DNA of 64,000 bases from Perkinsela sp. pyNocScin1 (GCA_964019655.1 CAXHTR010000004.1:310001-374000); one strand, 5' to 3'; counted from the stretch's first letter, positions 9,253 to 19,500 are shown. The notes: generated by a model from the letters alone, not told the origin. Numbers and translations are program-made.

Positions 9253-10088
9253 ATGCTCAAGCTCATGTGCGTCGACCCGTCGCTCGGCCGCCTCGACTAC
9301 GACTCGCTCTCAGACCAGGCACTGATGGAGACGCTTGTCGAGGGAATGAACAGAACTGATAAGCGAAGATTACAAGATTGAAAGGGCAACTTCAAAGACA
9401 TTTCAGCCTGAAGATTCATCAAGTGCACAGATGATCGTGTGACACAGATTTATGCTTTCAGAAGACCTACGCAAAGAGACAGTTCCCTTTTGAGTTTATT
9501 CCCTCGCAGGTGAGCAAGTTCTCTATGATTTTATGCGGACTGTATGGCACTCTGGATACGTCGCAGCTCCCACTGAAACTCACGAGATTCAATGTGCCGC
9601 AAAATGCGCTGTATGGCTCTATAAACTTCAAAGGCTTTCCAAGGAGTCTGGAGCATATCGAGCTGAGCCACAATAAATTCTGCGGGAGTTGCGCTTTGTC
9701 AGATTTGCCTGATGGACTCAAAAATTTCACATCAGAAAACACGAAATTTAGTGGAGAGGTATCGCTCAGTCATTTACCGGCGTCGATGCACACGCTGGAT
9801 GTCTCGTGGAATATGCTTACCGGGTCTGTGTGCATTGAAAGCCTACCGCAAAAGATAGTCAAGATCGATATCAGCTCCAACGCTTTCTCAGGCGACGTTC
9901 GGCTTTTGGCTCTTCCGCAAACGCTCGAGAAATTTTATACTTTTTCTCACGCTTTCAGTGGAAAAGCAGTGTTCTTAGCGACTGACAAGCCCCTCTACTT
10001 TGAAATATTTATGGGAAATGTTCGATCAGTCATCGACCAAACGGGAAAGAGGCATCCGTGGGAAAAAGAGATTTTGCATAAAGGCTGA
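9253..10088 (+). pseudogene. LRR type A gene with two in-frame TGA and one frameshift
   Basis: The start encodes MLKLMCVDPSLGRLDYDSLS, the usual leader and N-terminal block. TGA follows QD and again ISA; the second sits where paralogues have Trp (DVSEW in the gene at 24821). A frameshift near 9470 is needed to reach FPFEFIPSQVSKFS. From about 9510 the frame is clean, with six 23-residue repeats and the C-terminal cap (SVIDQTGKRHPWE). It is closest to the gene at 24821-25759, sharing for example FKGFPR and DVRLLALP, so the two are recent duplicates of which this one is broken. Confidence 0.8.
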
Positions 10089-10494
10089 TAGATCGCGCTT
10101 GGATTTCAGCGCATGACTTTCAAAAAGAAAAGAAAAGTTTTAAGAGCTTATTTGGAATACGAAATTTTGAAAATTCATACGCTTGTGTCAGTCTCTATCG
10201 TCGTCAGGTTTTCCTATTCATCATTTTTCTTTCAATGTTCACGCTCGGAATATTGTTCAGATACAGTAACGATCGCAACGGCGAAAGAGTGTAATTCTTA
10301 ACGAAGCAAACAAGACCCAGCGTCTGTTTTTTGATCGTATGTGGTCTGTGGATTCAAGCGAAGTAGCTTCGGGAGTTTGCTTCTACACATCTGTTTGAAA
10401 GGGTACAATCAATGTATGGTACAGCCACAAAAGAAGATTGTCAGAAATTTACAGAGTCTTTCTGCCTGAAGTACAATGGGATTTTTTCGTTCGC
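10089..10494. other. Intergenic, nothing recognised
   Basis: I see only AT-rich sequence with short frames here. No repeat shared with other parts of the window was noticed. Confidence 0.4.
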
Positions 10495-11035
10495 TTAGCA
10501 CATTTGTGAATTTCGAAGCCTTTCGAACGTGGTCAGGAATCGAAGGCGGCGATGATGGCAAGATCTAGTGCCTCGACTGGCGCGATAGTGAGTTGGTGCT
10601 CGAGGGCTCCACCAACTTTGCATTTTTCCGTCGCATAGAGTACAGCACAAAATGTTTCGACAGCGGCTCATGCGTGAAGTCGACCTGAGCCACCTCTCAC
10701 CGCGCCTCGTGTTTTTCTGCCTGTGGTTGTGCTCGGTGGGGTCGACCTCGAGCACCTGCCTGAGGGATCGATGTACATCTGCTTGTCAGAAGCCTGAGTT
10801 AGAGAAAACTTCGAGATTAAGCACGTGCCATGGGCCATCAAGAACTCGCCGCCAGTCACACCACGGACATGTTAAATCTCAAAAATCTATCGAAAACCTG
10901 AAAGAGCTGAGTGTGCAGGAGCAGGAAATTGAGGCTCTCCCCGATAAAAAAGTTCAAGTGCTTTTAAAGAGAACGAAAATTGCGCATATTCGCTACTGGA
11001 ATCTTAAGGATAGCAAGCGCTTCATATTTAACTGA
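10495..11035 (+). pseudogene. Decayed LRR gene, copy also at 13840-14120
   Basis: Three frames each hold pieces of an LRR protein. Near 10535 there is TWSGIEGGDDGKI, resembling the N-terminal CxWxGxxCxDxG block. Near 10860 there is MLNLKNLSKT, and in the next frame ENLKELSVQEQEIEAL, which together make one LRR. No frame is open throughout. The 3' half aligns at DNA level with 13840-14120, and both are followed by a RING gene, so the LRR remnant plus RING gene were duplicated as a unit. Confidence 0.55.
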
Positions 11036-11117
11036 CGGATGTAGTGATAGAGTGATTTTATAAGATTCTTTTGTTTTTCATCTGTGGCGGCCTTCTTACT
11101 TTAAGCGTCTTCATCCA

Positions 11118-11636
11118 ATGGGTTTCAAAATAAGCAAAATCTTTGCCCGTCGCGAATGCCCCATCTGCGAATGCCCCCGCCCCGAGCCGATGTCCTTGTT
11201 CAAAATAATTTGGCCTGTATTCATTTTGGCCTGTCTTGTAGTAGGACTCATCACCTACATAGCTTATTTGAAAAGGAAAGAAAAATCTGATGAAACACGC
11301 AGAATGAATCACGATCTAAGCGAAATTAACGATATCAAGCGAGGCCTTCGTAATGCAATTGAGGAACTTCAACGCATCGAAGCAGCAGTCCGACTTCCAC
11401 CTCCACCCACGCCTGCAGACCTTCTGCGCCAGCTAATATCAGCTGTTGCCCCATTGTGGACGCATGGAGGTCAAGAAGAAGAAGAAGATAGATGTAGCAT
11501 TTGCCTTGCGCCGTTTTCAGAAGGAGAATTCGTGCGCACACTGAAGTTTGGACACCTTTTCCATGAGCTGTGCTGCGATCAGTGGTTCCAGAGGAGTTTT
11601 ACCTGCGTTTACTGTCGACAGTCGTTATTTGAGTGA
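11118..11636 (+). CDS. Membrane RING-finger protein with a lost zinc ligand
   Basis: This 172-residue protein has a short N-terminus with CPICEC at 14-19, one membrane segment at about 28-50 (WPVFILACLVVGLITYIAYL) and a charged helical stretch. A Pro-rich linker with LLRQLISAVAPLW leads to a C-terminal RING-H2 domain: C126, C129, H146, H149, C152, C163 and C166. The third ligand, Cys before GHxFH in the paralogues at 15256 and 19501, is Phe144 here (LKFGHLFH), so zinc binding and ubiquitin ligase activity may be impaired. RING proteins of this layout usually work as membrane-bound E3 ligases. It is paralogous to the broken gene at 14229-14815. Confidence 0.8.
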   Translation: MGFKISKIFARRECPICECPRPEPMSLFKIIWPVFILACLVVGLITYIAYLKRKEKSDETRRMNHDLSEINDIKRGLRNAIEELQRIEAAVRLPPPPTPADLLRQLISAVAPLWTHGGQEEEEDRCSICLAPFSEGEFVRTLKFGHLFHELCCDQWFQRSFTCVYCRQSLFE

Positions 11637-12684
11637 CTTCACAAGGAATGAACCCCATGGTATACTTGCAAATAATTTAAATCCACGACATAAGAGAAAT
11701 GATTGTCTCACTATATGTACTTAGATGAGTGTGTGCGCTACGTATTTTCTCTCTGTGTCCTTTTTACAGTTAATGTAAATTGTTGAACTGCATGCGAAAA
11801 GAAGCAACTCCCAGGACCGTTCGCGCGTAAAATCTCAATTATGAGAACAGTTCGGCGTATGATTGAGGAACAGAACGAGATGAAGCTATAGGCACTCATA
11901 GATAATGGAATTCTTTTCAATGTATCATTTTTAAGCAATCTAAATCTACATCAGATTAGACTTTCCATGATCTGAGCGCTTTGCGGCATTATTTGCTAGA
12001 CTTTGACAAACTCGTCGAGCGCCTGAAAACAAAACTGATCGAAAGAACATTCGTGAGTACTTTCATTCGTATGCGCTTGAAGGCTATCATCAGAGCACTG
12101 AATTACCTTTTCTTATCATGCATCTATGAATTTGTGCCAGGTCCCCGGTAGGGGTTTGTATTTGGCTTTCGAATTTCGCTTCCCACGAGCGCTGATAAAA
12201 TCTCGAATCACAAGAGCGTGATTGCAACAAAATTAAGTATGCGATGAATTCCGTCATTCTGCTCAAAAGATACTTGGTTCTTGAAAAGTGGTTCACTCGA
12301 AGTTTTCCTAAACTACACACGGCCTTCCCTTAAATATCAAACGCCGAGGCACCAAATTTTCATAAACAAAGTTCAGTAGGCTGCGTATAATTTCTACCTA
12401 CACACAGTGAATAAGATCTGTAAGTGACACAGATTTCTTCGACCATACTCACTTCAAATTAAATAGAGTGATGCTGATTCGCACGAGATGTGGCCTACGA
12501 AGAGATTAAGGAATTTTTGATCCTTTGTTTTTTTCTTTCTTTGTGTTTGTTCTGATTCTAGTGATTTACGCTCTGGATGAATAAAGTTTCTTCACTTTCC
12601 TTGTATCTACTTGTCCAACAAATGATTAACTTCCCCCGGCTGAACATCTTCCGGGCACAGAACCGTCCTGCGTAGAACCGCCCC
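11637..12684 (+). other. 3' flank repeat R4 and gene-free sequence
   Basis: Bases 11695-11960 recur at 15880-16140, also downstream of a RING gene. Both copies keep a short open stretch ending VRRMxEEQNExKL and a stop at the same place, TAG in one and TAA in the other, so a tiny or decayed gene may lie here. Between 11960 and 12340 one frame is mostly open (LLDFDKLVERLKTKLIERTF) but has TAG and TGA inside and no clear start. I recognise nothing else up to 12684. Confidence 0.4.
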
Positions 12685-13266
12685 GTGCAGCCAGAAAGCC
12701 GAAACGTGAGTGAGTCAGAGCGAGAGGTTATTGCTTCCGGGCTCGCTCGGAACGAAATGCAACGGCAGATTGCGCGGGATACGGGTCGCAACCAGTCGAC
12801 TATTTCGCGCGAAAGGGCGAAAAACTCGGTTGGCGGCGTATATTCTTCTGCTGCGGCGCAGCAAATGAGAGACACTCGCGCTGCTGAAAGACGAGGCCCG
12901 CTGCTCCGTCATTTTCCAGACAGTGTAGTCGCTGTCAAATTCATGATTCGCGGGGGAATGCCGGTGAAGGGAATCCCAGGGCATCTTGCGACGACTCACC
13001 CTCACCTCGAAGGAATAACTAAGGCCACGATCCGGGCCTTTGTCAAAGATGACAGGATGAATGGTGGCGATCTGCACACCTTTGGGACTCGTGGTCGGCC
13101 ACGTAGAGCGACTTTGGCGCGTCTAGAGGAGCTTGAATTGCCCTTGACGCCTGCAGGTAGACCTGTTGCTGACGACCCAGCTCCTGGGGCCAAACGCGAG
13201 CCCAATGCAGCGAGACGGGATGGGCTTGGAGGCAATTACAGCCCAGTCGCCATGAACTTTAGCTGA
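12685..13266 (+). CDS. IS30-like transposase N-terminal fragment with AT-hook
   Basis: The open frame has no ATG before residue 28, so it is probably 5'-truncated. Residues 9-50 form the IS30-type HTH: SESEREVIASGLARNEM, QIARDTGRNQSTISRER. A second HTH-like unit at about 79-125 (FMIRGGMPVKGIPGHL, HLEGITKATIRAFV) aligns with the HTH family of 2670, 7532 and 8333. An AT-hook (RGRPRR) follows at about 134-139, then a Pro/Ala-rich end. The DDE catalytic domain of a transposase is missing, so it cannot act as one alone. Base composition is visibly richer in G+C than the surroundings, suggesting transfer or a mobile origin. It may be the ancestor-like form of the window's HTH family. Confidence 0.6.
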   Translation: MQPESRNVSESEREVIASGLARNEMQRQIARDTGRNQSTISRERAKNSVGGVYSSAAAQQMRDTRAAERRGPLLRHFPDSVVAVKFMIRGGMPVKGIPGHLATTHPHLEGITKATIRAFVKDDRMNGGDLHTFGTRGRPRRATLARLEELELPLTPAGRPVADDPAPGAKREPNAARRDGLGGNYSPVAMNFS

Positions 13267-13695
13267 GCGCTTCAAGCCAGCTATCGGCCACAGCCACAGC
13301 AACTTGCGTACACACAGCCATAGCCAGAGCCACAGAATTAATCAAATGTCAGAACCACCATGCACACAAAAGGAATGGAGGCTCCCGAGGTTACCCATCG
13401 ATTGCCCTCGCAGGAAGGATCAGCTGCGCTGCTCTGCGTGATAGCTCAAGGCGATCGTTGATACGAAAAAGACAGGCACCCACTGGAGTGAGCGATTCTC
13501 CCCCGCAATGGCATTCAGCACCACGCCTGATGAAGGAAATGGATGACTGTCATAAATAATCATAAATTCATTTTTTACCGTATGAGGCGAAGCTCAAATA
13601 TTTCTTACCTGCAGACAGAAGCCTCTTAATCGTGTAATTTTTCAAGTGAAGGCATTCAGCGTACTCTTTCAAAGTCAATCTATTTTCTGTACACA
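13267..13695 (+). repeat. Q/P-rich remnant, then R1 copy 2
   Basis: Bases 13267-13340 carry a CAGCCACAGC-rich stretch that reads as a Gln/Pro-rich tail in a shifted frame of the IS30-like gene. From 13455 the sequence is nearly identical to 9040-9252 (LRR 5' flank R1), with an extra TAAATAATCATAAATTCAT-like insertion near 13545. Confidence 0.65.
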
Positions 13696-14120
13696 ATGCT
13701 CAAGCTCATGTGCGTCGACCCGTCACTCGTCCGCCTCGACCACGACTCGCCCTCCGACTTAACTAGAATGGAAACCATTATCGACGGCCTCATCGAAGGC
13801 ACAAAGAAGCACTTCCAAGACCCAGCACGTTACAGGACTGCACTCGTGTACATCTGCATGTCAGAAGGGAAATCAATCAGTTAGCGTTGGACACTAGGCA
13901 CCTACCGTGGAACGTCGCTGACAAGTGATCGCTGACCCTGGCATCACCGATAGGTTAAATCTCAAAACTCTGCCGAAAAAGTGAAAGTATTCAATGTGTA
14001 GGAGCCGGACATTCACAAGGGATTTCTCGACATCGGGGCGCCCCCCCAATAAAATACTTCGAGTTATTTAAAGAGAACAAAACTTTCGCTTATTCGCTAC
14101 AGAAATCAAAGTGTGAGGGA
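13696..14120 (+). pseudogene. LRR type A gene remnant
   Basis: The start is almost identical to 9253 (MLKLMCVDPSLVRLDHDSPS), with the G of LGR changed to V. After about 40 codons it jumps to sequence matching the internal remnant at 10770-11035 and soon meets a stop. Near 13955 an LRR piece (RLNLKTLPKK) is still readable. So the middle of the gene has been deleted and the rest has decayed. Confidence 0.65.
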
Positions 14121-14228
14121 ACGAGATAGGGATCTATATATAGGTGTGAGATGCAGAGATGGGGTGATTTCATAAGATTTTTTGGTTTTCATCTGTGACA
14201 GCTTTTACTTGGAACTTCATTGAGATCG

Positions 14229-14815
14229 ATGAAATTCTTCAAAATAGGGAAATTTTTTGCTCACCGCGCATGGACCCGCCCCAAGCCGATGTCTACGGTC
14301 AGTATTCCTAGACCGTGCGCATTTTGCTATTTATTCTTGCAGGGCTCATCGTGCTTATTGAAAAAGGAAGCAAGAGTCTGACGCAACGCGCAGAATGAAC
14401 GAAATCGTAGCTGACGATCTCAGACTTCTATATTTAAATGTTATGAATGCGCTTGTACGCATCCAAGCAGCAGCCCGACCTCCACCGACCAGCGCTTTTT
14501 CGGCAGCTTATCACAGCTGTGGCCCACTATGGACCTATGACGGGGAATCTGGGCAAAAAGAAGGCTGTAACATTTGCCTACAGACGTTTTCAAAGGTGTA
14601 TTCGTGCAGAGACTGACTTACGGGCATATTTTCGTGCGAGATGCACCGACCAGTGGTTTCAGAAGAGCTTTACATGTGGTTACTGCCGACAGCCAATATT
14701 TGATGCTGTCTCGATCCGCCTACTCGATTTAATCATTTTTATCGAGAAAATATCAGCTGTTCATATTTTGATTCTCTCGTTGTTGTTCAACAGAGAAGTC
14801 AATGCACGAGGATGA
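14229..14815 (+). pseudogene. RING gene copy broken by frameshifts
   Basis: From the ATG at 14229 the sequence follows the 11118 gene (MKFFKIGKFFAHR, PKPMS), but the membrane segment is out of frame and ends in TGA. The frame at 14395-14616 recovers the linker and the first zinc pair (CNICLQTFSK). The RING end (CTDQWFQKSFTCGYCRQPIF) lies in a third frame that runs to 14815. The Cys-Gly-His core has become DLRAYFRARC, so the domain is lost. The 5' flank also matches that of 11118, which marks a segmental copy. Confidence 0.7.
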
Positions 14816-14964
14816 AGTGAAAATAATGTTCCGAACAAGTGTAAGCTTATTTCACATGATAAATGATAAAATTCATTTTGACCGACGGTACAGATGTCGA
14901 CCAAGGCATCGTGCGACTGCGCAAATTGGCTGTTCCCGACTAGCTGAGAATCAAAAGGAATAAG

Positions 14965-15225
14965 ATGTCATTTGCTTTGTCATGCCATAAGTGGCTCGTC
15001 ACCAGCGATTCGAATATCTGGTGCGATGATACGTCACGTGTGGACCATTCCATCTTTCATCTGACACTTGCCAAGTCACAACGCTTTTCATCATGCTTTG
15101 TTCGGATTGTTCATTCCACTCTCGAAACACCCGGATCAAACAAGATCGTCGGCAAAGTTTCCATCGACTGCAAGCCATTTACCATTTGTAGCCTTTTTAT
15201 GTCTGTTGAATACCTATTGGAGTAA
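14965..15225 (+). pseudogene. Truncated nucleoplasmin-like domain (or small NPL protein)
   Basis: This 86-residue frame aligns with the first half of the NPL domain of the next gene: FHLTLAKSQ against LHITRAEII, and NKIVGKVSIDCKPFTICSL against NVVLSAMIDGKLFTLGTL. It stops before the closing strands (no VHLTGYY) and has no RING. It lies 30 bases upstream of the intact NPL-RING gene. It is probably a tandem duplicate that lost its 3' half. If it is expressed, it could only make a partial domain. Confidence 0.45.
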
Positions 15226-15255
15226 GGTACGCTCTTCAACGATTAAAAAAATTTA

Positions 15256-15828
15256 ATGATCAGCTACTTTTATCAATCAATGGACGATCCCTCCTGCCGT
15301 TTCTTCCGTGAACTCACCGTCGGCAAGTTAGTGACGGTCGACCCGGTTGCATTCATCCTTCATATAACCCGCGCTGAAATAATACCTCCCACATCTAGCA
15401 ATGTCGTTTTATCAGCAATGATCGACGGCAAGTTATTCACACTCGGCACACTTTCACCATCGGATGACGTCTACCATTTGCCACTCAACATGTGCTTCAT
15501 GCCACTCTACAGCGAGGTAGACTTCTTTATCAAGGGTAAAGCAAACGCCAAGGTTCACCTCACGGGATACTATGAATCAGCTGTCCGACCTCCATCCGCA
15601 CCTTCACCCGCAGCGCTTCTGCGACAGCTGATATCTTCCGTCGCCCCATCTTGGGCGCATGTTCGTCAAGGTGCAGCAGAGAGCTGCAACATTTGCTCAC
15701 AGTTGCTCCGAAAAGGCGCAGCTGTGCGGCGACTCACGTGCGGGCATGTTTTTCACGCGAAGTGCATCGACGAGTGGCTTAAGAAAAGCTTTACGTGCGG
15801 CTACTGCCGACAGGCGTTAATTGGATGA
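15256..15828 (+). CDS. Nucleoplasmin-like domain fused to a RING finger
   Basis: This is a 190-residue protein. Residues 9-108 have the strand pattern of the nucleoplasmin-like (NPL) domain found in nuclear FKBPs and trypanosome NLP: LTVGKLVTVDP, FILHITRAEI, MIDGKLFTLGTLSP and the hallmark KVHLTGYYES. A Pro-rich linker with LLRQLISSVAP leads to a complete RING-H2 domain: C144, C147, C162, H164, H167, C170, C181, C184. NPL domains are usually pentameric and bind histones; RING domains recruit E2 enzymes. The pair suggests a chromatin-linked ubiquitin ligase. The Met at residue 9 fits the NPL start better than the first Met. The linker and RING are shared with the 11118 and 19501 genes. Confidence 0.75.
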   Translation: MISYFYQSMDDPSCRFFRELTVGKLVTVDPVAFILHITRAEIIPPTSSNVVLSAMIDGKLFTLGTLSPSDDVYHLPLNMCFMPLYSEVDFFIKGKANAKVHLTGYYESAVRPPSAPSPAALLRQLISSVAPSWAHVRQGAAESCNICSQLLRKGAAVRRLTCGHVFHAKCIDEWLKKSFTCGYCRQALIG

Positions 15829-16781
15829 TGTTTACAAAGTAAATGCACTGCGCCACTGACTTGCAAAATAATGTAATCAATGACATATGAAACGTGATAG
15901 TCCTACTCGATATACACAGATGAGTGTGTGCGCTACGTATTTTTTCTCTTTTTCCTTTTATTGTCAATGTAAATTCTTCAGATGCACGCGAAAAGAAGCA
16001 ATGCACAGGACCGCTAGCGCGTAAAATCAAGATGATAAGAATAGTTCGGCGTATGAATGAGGAACAGAACGAGATAAAGCTATAAAAGCTCATAGAAAAT
16101 TATAATTCTCTTCAATTCATGCATTTTCATGATGTTTTTAGCTCGTGCGTCTCATTCAGAGCGCTGATGTCAGCAGACAGAATCGAAAGACATCTACACT
16201 AGATCAGCCTCATATGGAAACGATCGTCCAAGCAATGCTGACCTCCATTCGTTTCAAATACGAAGAAGGTCGTTTCAGCGCCTGAAGCGGTCTCGCTTCG
16301 ACTTCCGATGGCATGCATGTTTGCAGCATACTGGAGGAGCTTTGTCCTCTGTGGTGGGTCTCTCTGCCTTCCGAAGCTCCTCGAATCAATGAATGTGCTC
16401 AAAATCGCTGATAAGCATTCACACTGTGTTAGCATTTACTTTGAGAGTCAATCTAAAATACACGCACCCCGAGGAAACAGATTCATAGAGGAATCTTTCC
16501 GAATCACCCGTCACGCAAAGCATTGAGGGGTCAATTGCTATTTAAAACACTAAGAACAGGACCAGTCTCATATTTTTGGAGCAAGAATGCGCTCAATGCG
16601 GTTGGGAAATACTTCTGTAGATACGAAGAATACAAGCTCATCATTGACCAAAAGAATGTCGAAAGATGCGGCAAGTCAATGCATAGCAGATGCATACAGA
16701 AGGTGCTATAAAAAATTTCTCTTCGGCTGCGGATGATCATACACTCCACTTTTTCTTTTTCCTCTCACCCTTACATCAAAA
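15829..16781 (+). other. R4 copy 2 and gene-free sequence
   Basis: Bases 15880-16140 repeat 11695-11960 (see that entry). Frames from 16200 to 16710 are short, overlap on both strands and show no family. A pyrimidine-rich tract (CTTTTTCCTCTCACCC) at about 16750-16770 lies just ahead of the LRR start at 16782 and is a likely transcript-processing signal. Confidence 0.45.
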
Positions 16782-17753
16782 ATGCTTTGCCCCTTCATTT
16801 TCCTTGCAGCCGACCCATCTGTCGGCCGATTCGACGCACACAGTCTCTCCGACAGACAGATGCTCGAGCTCCTCTGCAAGGAGATGATGGACCGCCCGTT
16901 CCACCGCCAGCGCCTGCGACGGGAAAAGTTCGACTGGGCTGGCGTTTCTCTAAATAGCGATGGAGCCGTCACAGAGGTCCAGTGGTTTGCAGCGCTCCTC
17001 CCGCCGGATGTGCTGCACCTCGAGTTCATTCCCAAAAATGTCAAAAACTTTACAGCGGCAAACGGCGCGGCGAAGGGGACGCTCGACGCAGCGGCGCTCC
17101 CTTCTGGCCTCGAAGTCCTCAACCTATCGATCAATAATTTCAGTGGAAGTGTTGATTTCACTGTGTTTCCTTCGAATATGAAAACTATCAGCCTGCAAGA
17201 GAATGAATTTTACGGAAGTGTTTCGCTCGGAAATCTCCCCAAAACGCTCGAAAGTCTCGACATATCGGCCAACGCCTTTAGCGGCAGTTTACAACTGGAT
17301 CTGCGGTCAGCGGTCATTCTCAAATCTTTTCGCGCGAATTTGAACGGTTTTTCAGGGGAAATCTTTCTCGACAAACTTTCTGAGTCCATGGAGCGACTGA
17401 ACATCAGTAGCAACAAATTTTCAGGGGAAATTGTCTTGGATAGACTACCTGCGAAATTAGCCATCCTTGACGTCTCGTGCAATGCGCTTTCTGGTTCCCT
17501 CATCATGACAGATGTGCGCGATGCGTGGCTGCGCACGTGCGGCGGATCGAAAAATCACCTCTATGCACCGTTCATCGACGTGCGGTGGAATCAGCTCTCG
17601 GGGACTGCGGTTCTGCACAAGTGCTTTCGAGACACGAAGGTGGCAATCGCTAGAAATGCGATATGCGCGGTTGTCGATGAGGCTGGGGAGCCTTTTGTGT
17701 GCACAACGGATGATGATGGGTTTGTCATAGAATACACGAAGGGGGGCTGGTAG
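16782..17753 (+). CDS. Secreted LRR protein, type A (323 aa)
   Basis: The short hydrophobic leader MLCPFIFLAA is followed by DPSVGRFDAHSLSDRQMLEL. The N-terminal cap has the WAGV motif but both flanking Cys are missing. From about residue 105 there are six 23-residue repeats of the form LPxxLxxLxLSxNxFSGSLxL, including NISSNKFSGEIVLDR. One repeat contains an extra few residues (RSAVILKSF). The C-terminal cap is long and ends VVDEAGEPF plus an acidic tail. Such repeats build a curved binding surface for protein partners, and no membrane anchor follows. It is the last plus-strand LRR before the strand switch. Confidence 0.88.
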   Translation: MLCPFIFLAADPSVGRFDAHSLSDRQMLELLCKEMMDRPFHRQRLRREKFDWAGVSLNSDGAVTEVQWFAALLPPDVLHLEFIPKNVKNFTAANGAAKGTLDAAALPSGLEVLNLSINNFSGSVDFTVFPSNMKTISLQENEFYGSVSLGNLPKTLESLDISANAFSGSLQLDLRSAVILKSFRANLNGFSGEIFLDKLSESMERLNISSNKFSGEIVLDRLPAKLAILDVSCNALSGSLIMTDVRDAWLRTCGGSKNHLYAPFIDVRWNQLSGTAVLHKCFRDTKVAIARNAICAVVDEAGEPFVCTTDDDGFVIEYTKGGW

Positions 17754-17980
17754 CTGTGTGACTTGGAGGGTGCAATTGAGCGGATATGTTTTATTTTTCC
17801 GACTTTGTATAGCTACTACTTATCAGCCGAAGACTTTACTGAGCAAGCGTCCATGAATCAAGGGGGTAAAACAAAAGTGCAGGAGTGCCGTAAACAAAGT
17901 TTTTGTGTGAAGGGTTTTTTGACAGACTGTGACACGAAAGAATTGCCAGTCGGCTTATTCGTCTTCTTTTATACTGATTA

Positions 17981-18247
17981 ATGCAACGTCGCGTATCGTT
18001 TTGCCTGCCACCGGACACGAAAGAGGCGGAAGCTGCCAAGTCGGAGGGGCGTCCCGCTCAAGCCACATCCCCACAGGAATGTTCTAAGCGCAGACGTGGG
18101 CGTCCCCGGAAGGCCACGCAGCATCCTGTGCCAACGAAGGCAAAATACATCAGACTATTCAAGGAGGTTTCGGTCGGCGATCTTTTAAAGATCCTCGCTT
18201 ACATGGACAAAGATCTGAAGTTGAAAGTTGACCTAGTAAGTCAGTGA
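17981..18247 (+). CDS. Small AT-hook peptide (88 aa)
   Basis: The frame encodes a Lys/Arg-rich segment with a canonical AT-hook, RRRGRPRKATQ at about residues 38-48, which binds the minor groove of AT-rich DNA. The C-terminal part (LFKEVSVGDLLKILAYMDKD) looks helical. After the stop the sequence resembles the start of the HTH-gene 5' flank (AAGTCAGTGAGCAATG). A decayed relative sits at 2207-2452, also just ahead of that flank. It may be the 3' part of an AT-hook gene that once neighboured each HTH gene, or a remnant. Confidence 0.45.
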   Translation: MQRRVSFCLPPDTKEAEAAKSEGRPAQATSPQECSKRRRGRPRKATQHPVPTKAKYIRLFKEVSVGDLLKILAYMDKDLKLKVDLVSQ

Positions 18248-19500
18248 GCAATGCGCGCCAATTCATTGTGAGTATATATTTCGCATGATTTAAAAAGAAA
18301 CATACTGGAAACGATCCAAGGGATTTATCGTAGCTCATATATTGCGTAAATGACCTTTTGCGTCGAGTGGGAACAAAATTTTTCATTTCTTTCACACTTA
18401 TTTTCAATTGAGCAATGAATGGGCTTTCTCATCAGCATGAAGCAGATAGGGCATAGCTTCTCAAAATTTTTTCCAGTTTGTCATGTTTCAGTGCTTTCAA
18501 CCTTGATGCTGCCCATCGCCATATCAACAGCAGTTACCCATCACTCAGTCCAAAACCTTCTCAACCTCATGTTGATAAATGTCGATAGCCCCATCGGGAA
18601 ATGCGCTTTTTTTGAATGGCCTAGGTATATTTTTCGAACGCTTTGACCTCCACATGAAGTTTTACAGCTAAAAAGCTCTTATGGGACTCAAAAAAGCGAA
18701 AAGCGAAGAGTTTTGTAAGCCTCTGGAATTTCTTGACTTGACCAAAGTAGCAAAACTCTGAAGTGACACGATGTCGAAAGAACTTTTGCATCGTGTACGA
18801 CAGTATGCGATAAACATTCGGAAGAGAGAATAAATAAATGCTCAGACTACACGGCTATACAAGATCGATTCCTTCAAAATGGCCAGCACCAAACACAAGC
18901 CGCGCTGCTGCCAATTTTGCCTGGCAAATTTTCGGCGCGAAATATCGATCGCATGCCAAGCGGGTAGCCATCACTGCTCTTTACGACTATGAAAAGGTGC
19001 TCACCAGCGATCGACCATCATCGCGGTTCAGCTGCGAGGGTGCCGACCTTGATAGTTTCCCAGGAAATGCAACTCACAGTGAAATCTTCACCTCGTCTGT
19101 ATGCCGTTCACTGTAAGATTCGTAAAGTTTTTGCACTTCAAACAGCTGTGGAAATCTGATAGCTGCAACAAGATAAAGGATTATTTTGACACAAGAAACA
19201 AAAACGGAACGATATGAACGCGCGCCACAGCCTATCAGACTCACCCGCCTTTCCGCTCGTGCCTCCAACAAACGGATCCGGCTGCGGGTTGGATACATAT
19301 CTGAGGTGTCTAGTTTTCTGTACATCGACACGCTTTGCTTCGATTTTCTCTCGAGAGATCACGAATAGCTTTACTTGCGGTGCGCTGAGAGCAGTTGGTC
19401 GAGCATCATTCGAATGTCGCTGCGGTAAAAAAGCACGTTCATTCGAAGCTTGAGGTCATTGGCACTTAATGAGCAAGAAATGTGATGAAAGCGCTACAAA
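18248..19500. other. Intergenic, nothing recognised
   Basis: About 1.25 kb holds only short frames on both strands (75-92 codons) without motifs or matches to other families in the window. I saw no clear repeat. Confidence 0.4.

Noticed and set aside
19214-19453. A further RING copy suggested by NSFTCGALRA near 19365.
   Set aside because: Only five residues resemble the RING end and no other zinc ligands are in place.
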